A DNA stretch of 64,000 nucleotides from Nocardia amamiensis (GTDB lineage Bacteria; Actinomycetota; Actinomycetes; Mycobacteriales; Mycobacteriaceae): positions 62,001-126,000 of the forward strand of contig NZ_JADLQX010000003.1 of assembly GCF_015477605.1 (NCBI RefSeq). Reading direction: 5' to 3'. The stretch's first letter is position 1. Every line of letters begins with the position of its first letter. The notes beneath the pieces are model-generated. The model had not been told where the DNA came from and searched no databases. It worked only from the letters and a program-made list of their open reading frames with translations. A program made the position numbers and the translations under genes. Positions 31,646 through 40,713 of the stretch are shown piece after piece.

Positions 31646-32230
31646 TCAGGAAGCAGCCTGCTTCTGGCGCTGCCGATAGGCGCGCATGGACACTTGGGAA
31701 CCGCATCCGGGACTGCAGTAGCGGGCCGCCCGGTTGCGTGTGCGATCAACGAAGCCGAAGTGGCACGGAGGGTTGCAGCACGCCTTGATTCGCTTCCAGT
31801 CGCCGCTGTGCGCCGCCTCGGTCACCGCGGCGAGGATGGTGCCCAAAGCGCCAGGAACGCCTGTGGCTCCGGCGATGAGCTGTGCAGCCTCCATGGTGAC
31901 GACTGTCGTCAGGGGATAGCGGGCACCGGCCTGCCGCAGATATTTTTCCGCGCCGGCGATCTGGGCATCGTCGACCGCGGGGTCGCCCGCATGTGCCAGG
32001 AACACCGTTACCAGCGCATCGCGAAGCTCTCGCGCGGCTGCCGCGTCCGAGTCGGTCACGACTGATTCAGTGGTGAGCAAGTCTCGCTCAACCGCCCAGT
32101 CGGCGAAGCCCGTTGCCGTGCCGAAGACCTCGATGTGCCCTGCGCCGTCGGCTCGGGTGTTCACGAACTGCAACACCATCTCTACGGCGTCTGGGCGGCT
32201 CCGTTTCGGCGACTCATTCGCTGTGTCCAC
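31646..32230 (-). CDS. CGNR zinc-finger regulator
   Basis: A 194-residue protein with an N-terminal ABATE-type ligand domain and a C-terminal CGNR zinc finger: CCNPPCHFGFVDRTRNRAARY, then CSPGCGSQVSMRAYRQRQ. The family's Cys-Gly-Asn-Arg is Cys-Gly-Ser-Gln here. Members bind DNA and often control the gene divergent to them, here an SDR oxidoreductase. The start is GTG 32230. A 9-bp inverted repeat in the shared intergenic region is the likely operator. Confidence 0.85.
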   Translation of the reverse strand: MDTANESPKRSRPDAVEMVLQFVNTRADGAGHIEVFGTATGFADWAVERDLLTTESVVTDSDAAAARELRDALVTVFLAHAGDPAVDDAQIAGAEKYLRQAGARYPLTTVVTMEAAQLIAGATGVPGALGTILAAVTEAAHSGDWKRIKACCNPPCHFGFVDRTRNRAARYCSPGCGSQVSMRAYRQRQKQAAS

Positions 32231-32271
32231 TCTCGAATACTACATCCGCGATGCGTCCATACCGAAAAGGA

Positions 32272-32309
32272 TCACAACATCTGAACGAATCACGGTTTGC
32301 ATGTTGTGA
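32272..32309. promoter_or_regulatory. Inverted repeat between CGNR gene and SDR gene
   Basis: TCACAACAT (32272-32280) and ATGTTGTGA (32301-32309) are perfect inverted arms 20 bases apart in the divergent promoter region. The right arm overlaps a TTGTGA -35-like hexamer for the SDR gene. Probable operator for the CGNR protein. Confidence 0.6.
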
Positions 32310-32331
32310 GCTAACACGTTACGGTCGCAAC

Positions 32332-33168
32332 ATGACTAATGCAGTGAACACCTCGCCCGTCTGGTTTGTCACCGGCGCTTCTTCTGGCATCGGGCGCGAG
32401 CTCGTGCGCCAAGCCTTGGAGGCCGGTGAAGCGGTGGCGGCGGTGGCTCGGCACGCCGCCGTCCTCGGTGAGCTGGGCGACCCCGACATGTTGCTCACGA
32501 TCGACGCAGACGTGCGCGACGAGGCAGCCGTGCGCAAAGCGGTCGAGCAGGCGGTGGCGCGGTTCGGGCGTATAGACGTTGTGGCGAACAACGCGGGCTA
32601 CGGGCTCTTCGGCGCGGTCGAGGAGGCCGCCGACGCTCAGGCGCGGGCGATCTTCGACACCAATGTCTTCGGTGTGCTGAACGTGCTTCGCGCGACGTTG
32701 CCCGTGCTGCGGCGGCAGCGGTCTGGTCACATTCTGCAGGGCTCGTCCTACTTTGGTCAGACCGCGACCCCCGGTGTCGGCCTGCTCGCGGCGACGAAGT
32801 ACGCGGTCGAAGGGCTCTCCGACGCGCTTGTGGCCGAGGTGGCTCCGCTGGGCATCAAGGTCACTCTTATCCAGCCCGGGCTGACCGCGACCCCTTTCCT
32901 GAGCAATCTCGACACAGCTACCGCGACGCAAGCCGACTACGACCAGACGGTCCGCGCCGTGCAGCAGGCAATCGAGGCACTACCCACGTCGGCGTTCTCC
33001 GGTGTGGACCGCGTTGCTGCTGGCATCCGCACAGCCGTGGCCAGCGAAAACCCGCCGCTGCGCCTGGCATTGGGTGTCGCCGGTGCCGACCACATGCGCA
33101 CTGCGCTCACCACGCGCATCGCCGAACTCGACGAATGGGCCGCCGTCACGAAAATGGTCGACGCCTGA
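32332..33168 (+). CDS. Short-chain dehydrogenase/reductase lacking the usual catalytic Tyr
   Basis: A 278-residue SDR with cofactor motif TGASSGIG (14-21), NNAGYG (86-91) and the catalytic-region Ser (138-139). The canonical YxxxK reads LAATK: Lys156 is present but position 152 is Leu. The protein may therefore be inactive in the classical reaction, use Tyr157 or Tyr140 instead, or have another role. There is no clear ribosome site, so translation may be leaderless. Divergent from, and probably controlled by, the CGNR regulator. Confidence 0.85.
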   Translation: MTNAVNTSPVWFVTGASSGIGRELVRQALEAGEAVAAVARHAAVLGELGDPDMLLTIDADVRDEAAVRKAVEQAVARFGRIDVVANNAGYGLFGAVEEAADAQARAIFDTNVFGVLNVLRATLPVLRRQRSGHILQGSSYFGQTATPGVGLLAATKYAVEGLSDALVAEVAPLGIKVTLIQPGLTATPFLSNLDTATATQADYDQTVRAVQQAIEALPTSAFSGVDRVAAGIRTAVASENPPLRLALGVAGADHMRTALTTRIAELDEWAAVTKMVDA

Positions 33169-33217
33169 GCCCGTCGGCCACACGCGATCAGGCCAGGGCA
33201 GGCCACGCACGGTCGGA

Positions 33218-33286
33218 TCAAGATCAACGGCACATGGCTGCGGCATTTCGCGAGAAAGGTTCTCCGTCATGTGCCGTTGATCTTGA
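33218..33286. repeat. Perfect 19-bp inverted repeat
   Basis: Arms 33218-33236 (tcaagatcaacggcacatg) and 33268-33286 are perfect complements, 31 bases apart. It lies between the convergent SDR gene and a small hypothetical gene and could be a bidirectional terminator. The long, perfect arms and the loop size would also suit a tiny mobile-element relic. Confidence 0.6.
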
Positions 33287-33307
33287 AGGCTGCGTGGGGT
33301 GCTGGGG

Positions 33308-33622
33308 TTATTTATGGGTTGAGGGAAGATTTGTCATGTTCAGGACGGCGGACCAGTAGTCGTCTCGGAGTGCGTTCCACAGGTCGTCGTGTTCGGGGAA
33401 CCACTCGCGGGCCTGGGCCAGATCGGGCAGTTTGTTGTCGTCGAAGAGGACGGTGCCGGGCTGCACGGACGGTAGCGGTTTCCTCGGATACAGATAGGCC
33501 GGGGACGCATCGGTCGTTATCCGTATGCGGACAACCCGCACAGTGCGGTCGACCAGTCGCCAGGTCGCGGACTTTCCTTCGCGAGTTTCGGTTGTGCGCA
33601 ATGGATCTCGTTTCATCATCAT
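33308..33622 (-). CDS. Hypothetical protein, second gene of a small pair
   Basis: A 104-residue protein I cannot assign. It has a protein-like composition: a basic N-terminus with WRLVDRTVRVVRIRITTD, then YLYPRKPLPSVQPGTVLFDD and a C-terminal WFPEHDDLWNALRDDYWSA. Three ATGs in a row start it (33622, 33619, 33616), with AGAAGG just upstream. It follows the next small gene by 13 nt, so the two are probably co-transcribed, divergently from the HTH regulator. Confidence 0.6.
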   Translation of the reverse strand: MMMKRDPLRTTETREGKSATWRLVDRTVRVVRIRITTDASPAYLYPRKPLPSVQPGTVLFDDNKLPDLAQAREWFPEHDDLWNALRDDYWSAVLNMTNLPSTHK

Positions 33623-33635
33623 CGGGCCTTCTGTG

Positions 33636-33818
33636 TCACACTGGCTTCCCGGTGCCGGGGGACTCGACACCCCGGCACCCGGAAGAAATGGCGGACTCAC
33701 CCAGCGCCCACGCGCGAACCTCGACCGCGACCGCTGCGACGAATTCGGCGGGCAAGGGAGGGAACGGGCCGGGGACACCGAGGTCCTCCGGGGTTCGTTG
33801 CGGTAGTTCTGGCGACAT
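33636..33818 (-). CDS. Small hypothetical protein, first gene of the pair
   Basis: A 60-residue protein of unknown function starting MSPELPQRTPEDLGVPGPF and continuing with LPAEFVAAVAVEVRAWALGE. GAGGGGG lies 5 bases upstream of ATG 33818, a strong ribosome site that fixes the start. It is divergent from the HTH/DUF397 pair. Small uncharacterised genes next to HTH/DUF397 pairs are a known actinobacterial arrangement. Confidence 0.6.
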   Translation of the reverse strand: MSPELPQRTPEDLGVPGPFPPLPAEFVAAVAVEVRAWALGESAISSGCRGVESPGTGKPV

Positions 33819-34103
33819 AGGTCCCCCTCTGGGTGGCCGAGACATATCTAAAGGTGCGCGACACCCACGGGTCAGCCCACTTAACGTCCATGAGGAGAGG
33901 ACACGGACGCGAGTATGGGCACGCTCCCTGCAACACCGGAGTGCCGCGCACGCACAACGACACCACCTGCTCTGACCAGGCACGATGATGACGCGGAATC
34001 CCGTGGGAGATTTCCGATTTCGCCAGCAGCGCTTCCGCGAACCGTGGCAAACTGATTCCGCTCCCTGCTGTCCCCCGTTCCGCCTACCAAGAGGTAACGA
34101 CAG

Positions 34104-34985
34104 ATGGCCGACGAAGACAGCACCCTGCCCCGGCGTCAGCTGGGGCGACAGCTCCGGCAGTACCGCGAGGAAATCGGCTTGACCTTGGCTCAGGCCGCCA
34201 GACTCGTGGAGATCGGCACGACTACGCTGCACCGGCTCGAAACGGGCAAGGCCCACAAGGTTCGGATGCACGTCATACAGCACCTTTGCGAGATCTATGA
34301 GCGTTCCGCGGAAGAGTGGGCCGCGATCAAGCACCTCGCAAGGCAAGCTTCGGTCAAAAGCTGGTATGCCGAGTACAACGATCTGCTGCCAGACAACTTC
34401 GACAACTACGTCGGACTCGAAGCCGCTGCGCAGCAACTTATTTCGTATCAAGAACTGATCCCGGGATTGCTTCAGACCGAGGAATACGCCCGAACGATGA
34501 TGCGCAACTATGTGCCAGAAGAATCAGAGGGCGACATCGCTCGTCATGTCCAACTGCGCATGAAGCGGCAGTCCATCATCAAACGGAAGACCGAGCCGGT
34601 CACCTTTCACGTGGTTCTGCACGAGTCCGCACTGCGTCGCATGGTGGGCAGTCCACGGATCATGGCCAACCAATGCCGCCACCTGGCCGACGCCAGCACC
34701 TGGCCGAACGTTGTGATCCGAATCCTGCCGTTCTCGGCGGGCATGCCGATGGGACTGCTGCCGGGACCGTTCGTCATCCTGGGTTTCGGTCTCGACAGCA
34801 AGGGGCGACCCGTGGAACCTCCTGTTGTCTACATCGAAAGCGTGGTCACCGCGAACATCTACCTCGAGAAGCCGGGGGACGTGAACCGCTATCGTGCGCT
34901 CTGGGCTGCTCTGCAGAGTGCTGCGCTGAGCGATGTGGAAAGCAGAGCGCTGCTGAGGAAAATAGCGAAGGAGTATCAACAGTGA
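34104..34985 (+). CDS. XRE-family regulator with Scr1-type C-terminal domain (DUF5753)
   Basis: A 293-residue regulator. The N-terminal helix-turn-helix (LGRQLRQYREEIGLTLAQAA, then LVEIGTTTLHRLETGK) is followed by the DUF5753 region (YNDLLPDNFDNYVGLEAAA, IPGLLQTEEYARTMM, then HVVLHESALRRMVG, ILPFSAG). This matches the WhiJ-like family of Streptomyces and Nocardia. These partner with small DUF397 proteins and have been likened to toxin-antitoxin pairs. AGAGG precedes the ATG. The stop overlaps the DUF397 start by 1 nt. Confidence 0.9.
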   Translation: MADEDSTLPRRQLGRQLRQYREEIGLTLAQAARLVEIGTTTLHRLETGKAHKVRMHVIQHLCEIYERSAEEWAAIKHLARQASVKSWYAEYNDLLPDNFDNYVGLEAAAQQLISYQELIPGLLQTEEYARTMMRNYVPEESEGDIARHVQLRMKRQSIIKRKTEPVTFHVVLHESALRRMVGSPRIMANQCRHLADASTWPNVVIRILPFSAGMPMGLLPGPFVILGFGLDSKGRPVEPPVVYIESVVTANIYLEKPGDVNRYRALWAALQSAALSDVESRALLRKIAKEYQQ

Positions 34986-35188
34986 TGATCGACCTTGCTG
35001 GTGCTGAGTGGTTTAAGAGCAGCCGCAGTCAGGGGACCTCGGAGTGCGTGGAAGTCGCCTTCCTCGACGGCGGACACGTCGGGGTCCGTGACTCAAAGAA
35101 CCCGACCGGCCCTGCACTGGTCTTTACTCCCGGCGAGTGGGATGCGTTTGTCGCCGGTGCTTGCGCTGGCGAGTTCGACCGCCCCTAG
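34985..35188 (+). CDS. DUF397 protein
   Basis: A 67-residue DUF397 protein: AEWFKSSRS, ECVEVAFLDGGHVGVRDSKN, then FTPGEWDAFVAGA. It is the usual small partner of the preceding XRE/DUF5753 regulator. The start overlaps that gene's stop, so the two are made together. A strong terminator follows. Confidence 0.92.
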   Translation: MIDLAGAEWFKSSRSQGTSECVEVAFLDGGHVGVRDSKNPTGPALVFTPGEWDAFVAGACAGEFDRP

Positions 35189-35194
35189 GCATCC

Positions 35195-35234
35195 GGCTCA
35201 GGCCCGATCCGCGTTGTCGGATCGGGCCTGAGCC
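35195..35234 (+). terminator. Long hairpin terminator after the DUF397 gene
   Basis: A perfect 17-bp stem (35195-35211 with 35218-35234) around a 6-base loop, 6 bases after the stop. Confidence 0.88.
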
Positions 35235-35280
35235 ATGTCCGGCAGAGCCACGGGTTGCGCGCGGATGGTCCGCAACGGCC

Positions 35281-35913
35281 CTATCTGCGGCGGGTGAGTT
35301 CCACGCGATCGGCGAGCTGTTCCGGAGCCCCGGGCGGCGAGAAGTAGATCTCCATGACCACGCGATCCTGCGAGTCCAGCTTGATCACCGTGCGCATCGG
35401 GATCGTCTTGCCGGTGAACTGTGGTCCGAGGATGCCAGGGTCGGTGAACTCACCCGCCATCGTGATATCTGCTGAGCCGCCGGAGTTCTGGACCCCTTTG
35501 TAGCTCATCGTCATGGGCGTGACGCTGTCGATGGTGGTCCACTCGTAGCGGTTGTCGGTCGGTGCGTAGCCGAGCAGGCCCAGCCGGTAGTACGGTGCCC
35601 CGCCGGGCGTTCCCTCGGCCTCCTCCTGCAGGAAGTTGTTGCCGGCCTTGCCGATCCAGTGCCAGCGGGACACGATCTCACGCCGGACCGGGTTGTCGGC
35701 CGTGCCTCCGGCAACGAAAGTCGACTTCGCGCCGGTCCATTCGCCGACGAGAACATTCAGCCGCTGGTGGCCCGCATCCTGCTGTTCGGGCCGCTCGGGG
35801 GTCGATTCGGCCGCTGGGGGCGGAGGCTGCGTCTGGTCCGAACAACCGATGCCGAGGACCGTGAGCGCGACCAGAGCAGCAGCGGCCAGCGTTCGAGACT
35901 GTGTGCTACGCAA
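35281..35913 (-). CDS. DUF1579-like lipoprotein
   Basis: A 210-residue predicted lipoprotein (lipobox LGIGC, Cys24) followed by a Pro-rich linker and a DUF1579-like beta-barrel domain: LNVLVGEWTGAKST, RWHWIGKAGNNFLQEE, GLLGYAPTDNRYEWTTIDS. Function is unknown; the family may bind small hydrophobic ligands. It is co-oriented with the hydrolase upstream (42-nt gap). A decayed fragment of a relative lies at 31555. Confidence 0.78.
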   Translation of the reverse strand: MRSTQSRTLAAAALVALTVLGIGCSDQTQPPPPAAESTPERPEQQDAGHQRLNVLVGEWTGAKSTFVAGGTADNPVRREIVSRWHWIGKAGNNFLQEEAEGTPGGAPYYRLGLLGYAPTDNRYEWTTIDSVTPMTMSYKGVQNSGGSADITMAGEFTDPGILGPQFTGKTIPMRTVIKLDSQDRVVMEIYFSPPGAPEQLADRVELTRRR

Positions 35914-35955
35914 GGAAATCCTTCTGGGAAAGAGCGTCTGAGCGGAATGAACATG

Positions 35956-36858
35956 TCAGTCGAGGGTGCTGCGGAAGTGTCGCACGACGTGTTCCACAGC
36001 CTGGCTTACGGTCGGTTCGCGGTCGTAGAAGTCGAATTGCGTGCCCTCGATCCAGATCAGCTCTTTCGGACCGGTCAGCTGAGCGTGGAAGGCCCTAGCG
36101 CCGTCCGGGATCGCGCCGTTCTCGCTGTGCACCAACAGCGTGGGAATCGTGATGTTGCGGGCGACCGGGATGGCGTTGTAGGTCAGCCACTCGTTCCAGC
36201 CCTGCACCGCGAACCGGTTAGCCCATTGCGGCACCGCTCCGCGAGTGGCATCGACGTAGTACGGGAAGTCTCCGGACATCGCGGCCGAGGGATCGGTGGT
36301 GCTCACCGCCGCGACGTAGTCGACCTCGCCGGTGTTGTCATAGCGGGCGCGCGCCGCGAAACCCGCTGCGAGCCGCTGGGATACGCCTTCCTGCCCGCCG
36401 TACATCAGTGCGACCAGATCCGGATCGTGCAGCCAGGGTGCGACCATCGCCAAGGACCGGACCCGCGCGTCGCCCGCAGCGTTCACCGCCGTATATCCAC
36501 TGCTGGCGCACACGCCCAGCGCGCCGATGCGCTGTGCGTCGACATCCGGGCGACCGGCCAGGAACGTCACCGCGGCACGGATATCGCGGCTCTTGCGCGA
36601 CGGCGATTCGAGGTCACGCGGCTCACCACCGGATTCCCCGTAGTGGGTGAAATCGAAATCCAATGCGGCGAAGCCTTGTTCGGCGAGTCGCCGGGCATAC
36701 ACCTGCGGCATCTGCTCCTTCACGGTGAGCCACGACCCGGTGACCACCACGGCAGGCAGCCGTGTGTCCGCGGCATCGGCCGGGCGGTAGAGCCGACCGA
36801 CCAGAAGGACGCCGTCACTGTCGAAAGTGACCTTTTCGACCTGAACCTCAGAAACCAT
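35956..36858 (-). CDS. Alpha/beta hydrolase, divergent from a LysR regulator
   Basis: A 300-residue hydrolase of the YcjY/dienelactone-like group. It shows VVVTGSWLTVKEQMP, DFTHYGESGGEPRD, the nucleophile region GVCASSGYTA (possibly a Cys nucleophile), VHSENGAIPDGA and a late His region. The Met at 36858 (MVSEVQVEKV) was chosen because it matches the usual family start; the frame is open to 36930. It is divergent from the LysR gene and probably its target. Confidence 0.8.
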   Translation of the reverse strand: MVSEVQVEKVTFDSDGVLLVGRLYRPADAADTRLPAVVVTGSWLTVKEQMPQVYARRLAEQGFAALDFDFTHYGESGGEPRDLESPSRKSRDIRAAVTFLAGRPDVDAQRIGALGVCASSGYTAVNAAGDARVRSLAMVAPWLHDPDLVALMYGGQEGVSQRLAAGFAARARYDNTGEVDYVAAVSTTDPSAAMSGDFPYYVDATRGAVPQWANRFAVQGWNEWLTYNAIPVARNITIPTLLVHSENGAIPDGARAFHAQLTGPKELIWIEGTQFDFYDREPTVSQAVEHVVRHFRSTLD

Positions 36859-36905
36859 GGCACCACTGTGGGCAGCGACCGGTGGACCGTCCAATAACAG
36901 ATGTG

Positions 36906-36920
36906 ATAACCAATGGTTAT
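36906..36920. promoter_or_regulatory. LysR-type palindrome overlapping the regulator start
   Basis: ATAACC-AAT-GGTTAT is a perfect 15-bp dyad containing a T-N11-A motif (36907-36919). It overlaps both candidate ATGs of the LysR gene and lies 47 bp from the hydrolase start, suiting autoregulation plus control of the hydrolase. Confidence 0.65.
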
Positions 36921-37809
36921 GGAGGCGCATCTACGGGATCTGCGATACTTCACGGTTCTCGCCGAGGAACTGAACTTCACACGCGCTGCCGAGCGTCTGT
37001 TCATCACCCAGCCCGCGCTGAGTAAACAGATCCGCCAGCTCGAGCAGCAGCTGCGGGTCACTTTGATCGTCCGGGACAAGCGCGGCATCGGCTTGACCGC
37101 GGCGGGCGAGGCACTGCTGCCGCAGGCACGAGCACTGCTGGAGCAGTGGAGCGAAGCGCAACGCATCGTCGGTGCGGCCGCCGCGGCGGAGAACTCCGTA
37201 CTCACCGTCGGCATGTCCACCAGCGTCGGCCGGGGACTGCTGTGTGCCGCGCGCGATGGGTTCGTGCGCAATCGCCCGGGCTGGCGCACCAGAATGCGTC
37301 AGGTCAACTGGGACGACCCCACCGCCGGACTCGGCTCCGGCGAGGTCGACGTCGCCTTCGTCTGGCTGCCGTTCCCCGCACAGGATTCGTTCAACGCGCG
37401 TGTGCTGGTCCGAGAGCCGCGCTGGGTCGCGTTCTGCCACGACCACTGGCTGGCGGGACGCGACAAGGTCGACTTCACCGAACTGCTCGACGAGCCGTTC
37501 ATCGCGATGCCGGAGAGCGCCGGTTCCCTGCGCGATCACTGGCTCGCCGTCGCCGAGCGCGGCGGCCGTTCCGTCCGGATCGGAGCGACGGTATGGAACG
37601 CCGAGGAGACCTTCGCCGTGATCGAGGAGGGCAGCGGCATCGTTCTGCTGTCCGAGGGAAACGCGGATATCTACCGCCGCCCCGGAATCGGCGTCACGCC
37701 GGTCACGGGCATCGAGCCAGCGGTGATGGCGATCGCCTGGCGAAAAGATGATCAGCGCGCCGCGATTCGCGACTTCGTCGAGGCAGCCGCGAGCGCCACG
37801 GGCCCGTAG
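36919..37809 (+). CDS. LysR-family transcriptional regulator
   Basis: A 296-residue LysR regulator. The N-terminal winged helix reads LRDLRYFTVLAEELNFTRAA, then ERLFITQPALSKQIRQLEQQ. The C-terminal ligand domain has GLGSGEVDVAFVWLPF and EEGSGIVLLSEG. ATG 36919 gives MEAHLRDLRYF, as in most relatives; ATG 36913 is 6 nt upstream. It probably controls the divergent hydrolase through the overlapping palindrome. Confidence 0.9.
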   Translation: MEAHLRDLRYFTVLAEELNFTRAAERLFITQPALSKQIRQLEQQLRVTLIVRDKRGIGLTAAGEALLPQARALLEQWSEAQRIVGAAAAAENSVLTVGMSTSVGRGLLCAARDGFVRNRPGWRTRMRQVNWDDPTAGLGSGEVDVAFVWLPFPAQDSFNARVLVREPRWVAFCHDHWLAGRDKVDFTELLDEPFIAMPESAGSLRDHWLAVAERGGRSVRIGATVWNAEETFAVIEEGSGIVLLSEGNADIYRRPGIGVTPVTGIEPAVMAIAWRKDDQRAAIRDFVEAAASATGP

Positions 37810-38038
37810 AGACTGGTCCGAAACCGCCAGCGACCCGACCACCACTCTGCCGGATCCGCTACTTCACCGCCGTGAAGCCGCGTAGCTGGGGTCGATCGGA
37901 TCCGGCAGCGCGTGCCCGCGCCGCGGTCCGCGAACCGATCAACAGCAGGGCGGGATCAGCACGGCGTCTGCTCAGCGCTGCACGGATCGATGCAGGGGCA
38001 TATTCATGCCCTGCATCCAACCCATCGGCTGACCGACC

Positions 38039-40228
38039 TCACAGCATGCAGGACACGCAACCCTCGACTTCGGTTCCCTCCAAAGCCATTTGGCGCAGGC
38101 GGATGTAGTAGAGGGTCTTGATGCCCTTGCGCCAGGCGTAGATCTGGGCGCGGTTGAGGTCGCGGGTGGTGGCGGAGTCCTTGAAGAACAGCGTCAGCGA
38201 CAGGCCCTGGTCCACGTGCTGGGTGGCCGCGGCGTAGGTGTCGATGATCTTCTCGTAGCCGATCTCGTAGGCGTCCTCGTAGTAGTCCAGGTTGTCGTTG
38301 GTCAGGTAGGGCGCCGGGTAGTAGACGCGCCCGATCTTGCCTTCCTTGCGGATCTCGATCTTCGACGCCACCGGGTGGATGGAGCTGGTGGAGTGGTTGA
38401 TGTAGGAGATCGAGCCGGTCGGCGGCACGGCCTGCAGGTTCTGGTTGTAGATGCCGTGCTCCATGACCGAGGCCTTCAGCTCGCGCCAGTCGTCCTGGGT
38501 CGGGATGTGCACGCCCGCGTCGGAGAACAGCTGTCGCACGCGATCGGTCTTCGGTTCCCACACCTGATCGGTGTACTTGTCGAAGTACTCGCCGCTGGCG
38601 TACTTCGATTCCGGGAAGCCGCCGAAGTAGGCGCCGCGCTCGATGGCGATCTTGTTCGACGCCCGGATCGCGTGGTAGACGACGGTGTAGAAGTAGATGT
38701 TGGTGAAGTCGATGCCCTCTTCGGACCCATAGTGGACCCGCTCACGCGCCAGGTAGCCGTGCAGGTTCATCTGTCCGAGACCGATCGCGTGGGACTGGTT
38801 GTTGCCCTGCTCGATCGAAGGCACCGAGTAGATGTGCGTCTGGTCCGACACCGCGGTCAGCGCCCGGATGGCCACCTCGATGGTCTGGGCGAAGTCGGGT
38901 GAGTCCATCGTCTTGGCGATGTTCAGCGAGCCGAGATTGCAGGAGATGTCCTTGCCCACCTTCGCGTAGGACAGGTCGTCGTTGAACTCCGACGGCGTGG
39001 ACACCTGCAGGATCTCCGAGCACAGGTTGGAATGGGTGATCTTGCCCGCGATCGGATTGGCCCGGTTCACCGTGTCCTCGAACATGATGTACGGGTAGCC
39101 GGACTCGAACTGCAGCTCCGCGATGGTCTGGAAGAACTCGCGCGCCTTGATCTTCGACTTGCGGATGCGCTTGTCGTCGACCATCTCGTAGTACTTCTCG
39201 GTGACGTCGATGTCGGCGAACGGCTTGCCGTAGATGCGCTCCACGTCGTACGGCGAGAACAGGTACATGTCCTCGTTCTTCTTGGCCAGCTCGAACGTGA
39301 TGTCCGGGATGACCACGCCCAGCGAGAGAGTCTTGATGCGGATCTTCTCGTCCGCGTTCTCCCGCTTGGTGTCCAGGAACCGATAGATGTCGGGGTGGTG
39401 CGCGTGCAGGTAGACCGCGCCCGCGCCCTGACGCGCGCCGAGCTGGTTGGCGTAGGAGAACGAGTCCTCCAGCAGCTTCATGATCGGGATGACGCCCGAG
39501 CTCTGGTTCTCGATCTTCTTGATCGGCGCGCCGTGCTCGCGAATGTTGCTCAGCAGCAACGCGACACCGCCGCCGCGCTTGGACAGTTGCAGCGCGGAGT
39601 TGATCGAGCGTCCGATGGACTCCATGTTGTCCTCGATGCGCAGCAGGAAGCACGACACCGGCTCGCCGCGCTGCTTCTTGCCCGAGTTCAGGAAGGTCGG
39701 CGTGGCCGGCTGGAAACGGCCGTCGATGATCTCGTCCACCAGCTTGCTCGCCAGTACCTCGTCACCGGCCGCGAGGGTGAGCGCGACCATGCAGACTCGG
39801 TCCTCGAACCGCTCCAGGTACCTCTTGCCGTCGAAGGTCTTCAGCGTGTACGAGGTGTAGTACTTGAACGCGCCGAGGAAGGTGGGGAACCGGAACTTCT
39901 TGGCGTAGGCCTGCTTGAACAGCTTCTTGATGAACCCGCGGCTGTACTGGTCGAGAACCTCCGCCTCGTAGTAGTTCTCCTCGATCAGGTAGTCGAGCTT
40001 CTCGTCCAGATTGTGGAAGAAGACGGTGTTCTGGTTGACGTGCTGTAGGAAGTATTGGTGGGCGGCCTCACGGTCCTTGTCGAACTGGATCTTGCCGTCC
40101 GGGCCGTACAGGTTCAGCATCGCGTTGAGGGCGTGGTAGTCCAAGACCTCGCCCGCTTCCGCGCCGCGGACCGGCGCTTGCTCTAGACGAGCTGCTTTTC
40201 CGGTCGGTGCTGTCGTTGCTGTTGCCAA
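38039..40228 (-). CDS. nrdE: Class Ib ribonucleoside-diphosphate reductase alpha subunit
   Basis: A 729-residue catalytic subunit that reduces NDPs to dNDPs. Landmarks are [50 protein letters not shown], the finger-loop [21 protein letters not shown], and the C-terminal redox pair in CVSCML. The frame starts at TTG 40228 inside the end of nrdI, with GAGAGGG upstream; the overlap (46 nt) indicates coupling. It needs NrdF (18315), NrdI and NrdH. Confidence 0.97.
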   Translation of the reverse strand: MATATTAPTGKAARLEQAPVRGAEAGEVLDYHALNAMLNLYGPDGKIQFDKDREAAHQYFLQHVNQNTVFFHNLDEKLDYLIEENYYEAEVLDQYSRGFIKKLFKQAYAKKFRFPTFLGAFKYYTSYTLKTFDGKRYLERFEDRVCMVALTLAAGDEVLASKLVDEIIDGRFQPATPTFLNSGKKQRGEPVSCFLLRIEDNMESIGRSINSALQLSKRGGGVALLLSNIREHGAPIKKIENQSSGVIPIMKLLEDSFSYANQLGARQGAGAVYLHAHHPDIYRFLDTKRENADEKIRIKTLSLGVVIPDITFELAKKNEDMYLFSPYDVERIYGKPFADIDVTEKYYEMVDDKRIRKSKIKAREFFQTIAELQFESGYPYIMFEDTVNRANPIAGKITHSNLCSEILQVSTPSEFNDDLSYAKVGKDISCNLGSLNIAKTMDSPDFAQTIEVAIRALTAVSDQTHIYSVPSIEQGNNQSHAIGLGQMNLHGYLARERVHYGSEEGIDFTNIYFYTVVYHAIRASNKIAIERGAYFGGFPESKYASGEYFDKYTDQVWEPKTDRVRQLFSDAGVHIPTQDDWRELKASVMEHGIYNQNLQAVPPTGSISYINHSTSSIHPVASKIEIRKEGKIGRVYYPAPYLTNDNLDYYEDAYEIGYEKIIDTYAAATQHVDQGLSLTLFFKDSATTRDLNRAQIYAWRKGIKTLYYIRLRQMALEGTEVEGCVSCML

Positions 40229-40644
40229 AACAATCCCAATCCCTCTCGGACGCGCTCGACGTCCTCAGCGGTTCCCATGAGTTCGAAGCGATACAGGTAC
40301 GGCACCCCGCACTTGCGCGAGATCAGCTCGCCCGCATAGCAATAGGTCTCGCCGAAGTTCGTGTTGCCCGCCGCGATGACGCCGCGCAGCAGCGACCGGT
40401 TGTGCGGATCGTTCAGGAACTTGGCGACCTGCCGCGGCACGAAATCCTTCTCGGAACGGTTGCCCCCGAGCACGTGCCGACCGCCCCCGTAGGTGGGGAC
40501 GATCAGCACGTACGGCTCGTCTACGCGCAGTGAGTCGGCGGTGTGCAGCGGGATGCGAGTCGCCGGGAGACCCAGCTTCTCGACGAAACGATGTGTGTTC
40601 TCCGAAGCGCTGGAGAAGTAGACCAGCGCCGTCGTCTCCGACAT
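40183..40644 (-). CDS. nrdI: Flavodoxin-like NrdI, ribonucleotide reductase activase
   Basis: A 153-residue flavodoxin-like protein: [19 protein letters not shown] (FMN phosphate loop), [22 protein letters not shown], and [17 protein letters not shown]. NrdI supplies the oxidant that assembles the Mn-tyrosyl radical in NrdF. ATG 40644 has GAGGAAG upstream. Between nrdH and nrdE in the operon. Confidence 0.95.
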   Translation of the reverse strand: MSETTALVYFSSASENTHRFVEKLGLPATRIPLHTADSLRVDEPYVLIVPTYGGGRHVLGGNRSEKDFVPRQVAKFLNDPHNRSLLRGVIAAGNTNFGETYCYAGELISRKCGVPYLYRFELMGTAEDVERVREGLGLFWQQQRQHRPEKQLV

Positions 40645-40713
40645 GGTCGACTTCCTCTTCTCAGGAGTGCCGGGCACTCGGCCCCTCGGATGAACCGGAA
40701 GCGATGGACGCGA

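Noticed and set aside
33697..34451. Longer minus-strand frames upstream of the 60-residue gene, extending over the HTH gene
   Set aside because: They are antisense to the well-supported HTH gene; only the part from 33818 downward has a strong ribosome site and protein-like sequence.
37872..38108. 78-codon plus-strand frame between the LysR gene and nrdE
   Set aside because: Arg/Ser/Pro-rich, no ribosome site, and it runs into the nrdE 3' end on the other strand. The 229-bp gap between the LysR gene and nrdE shows nothing else.
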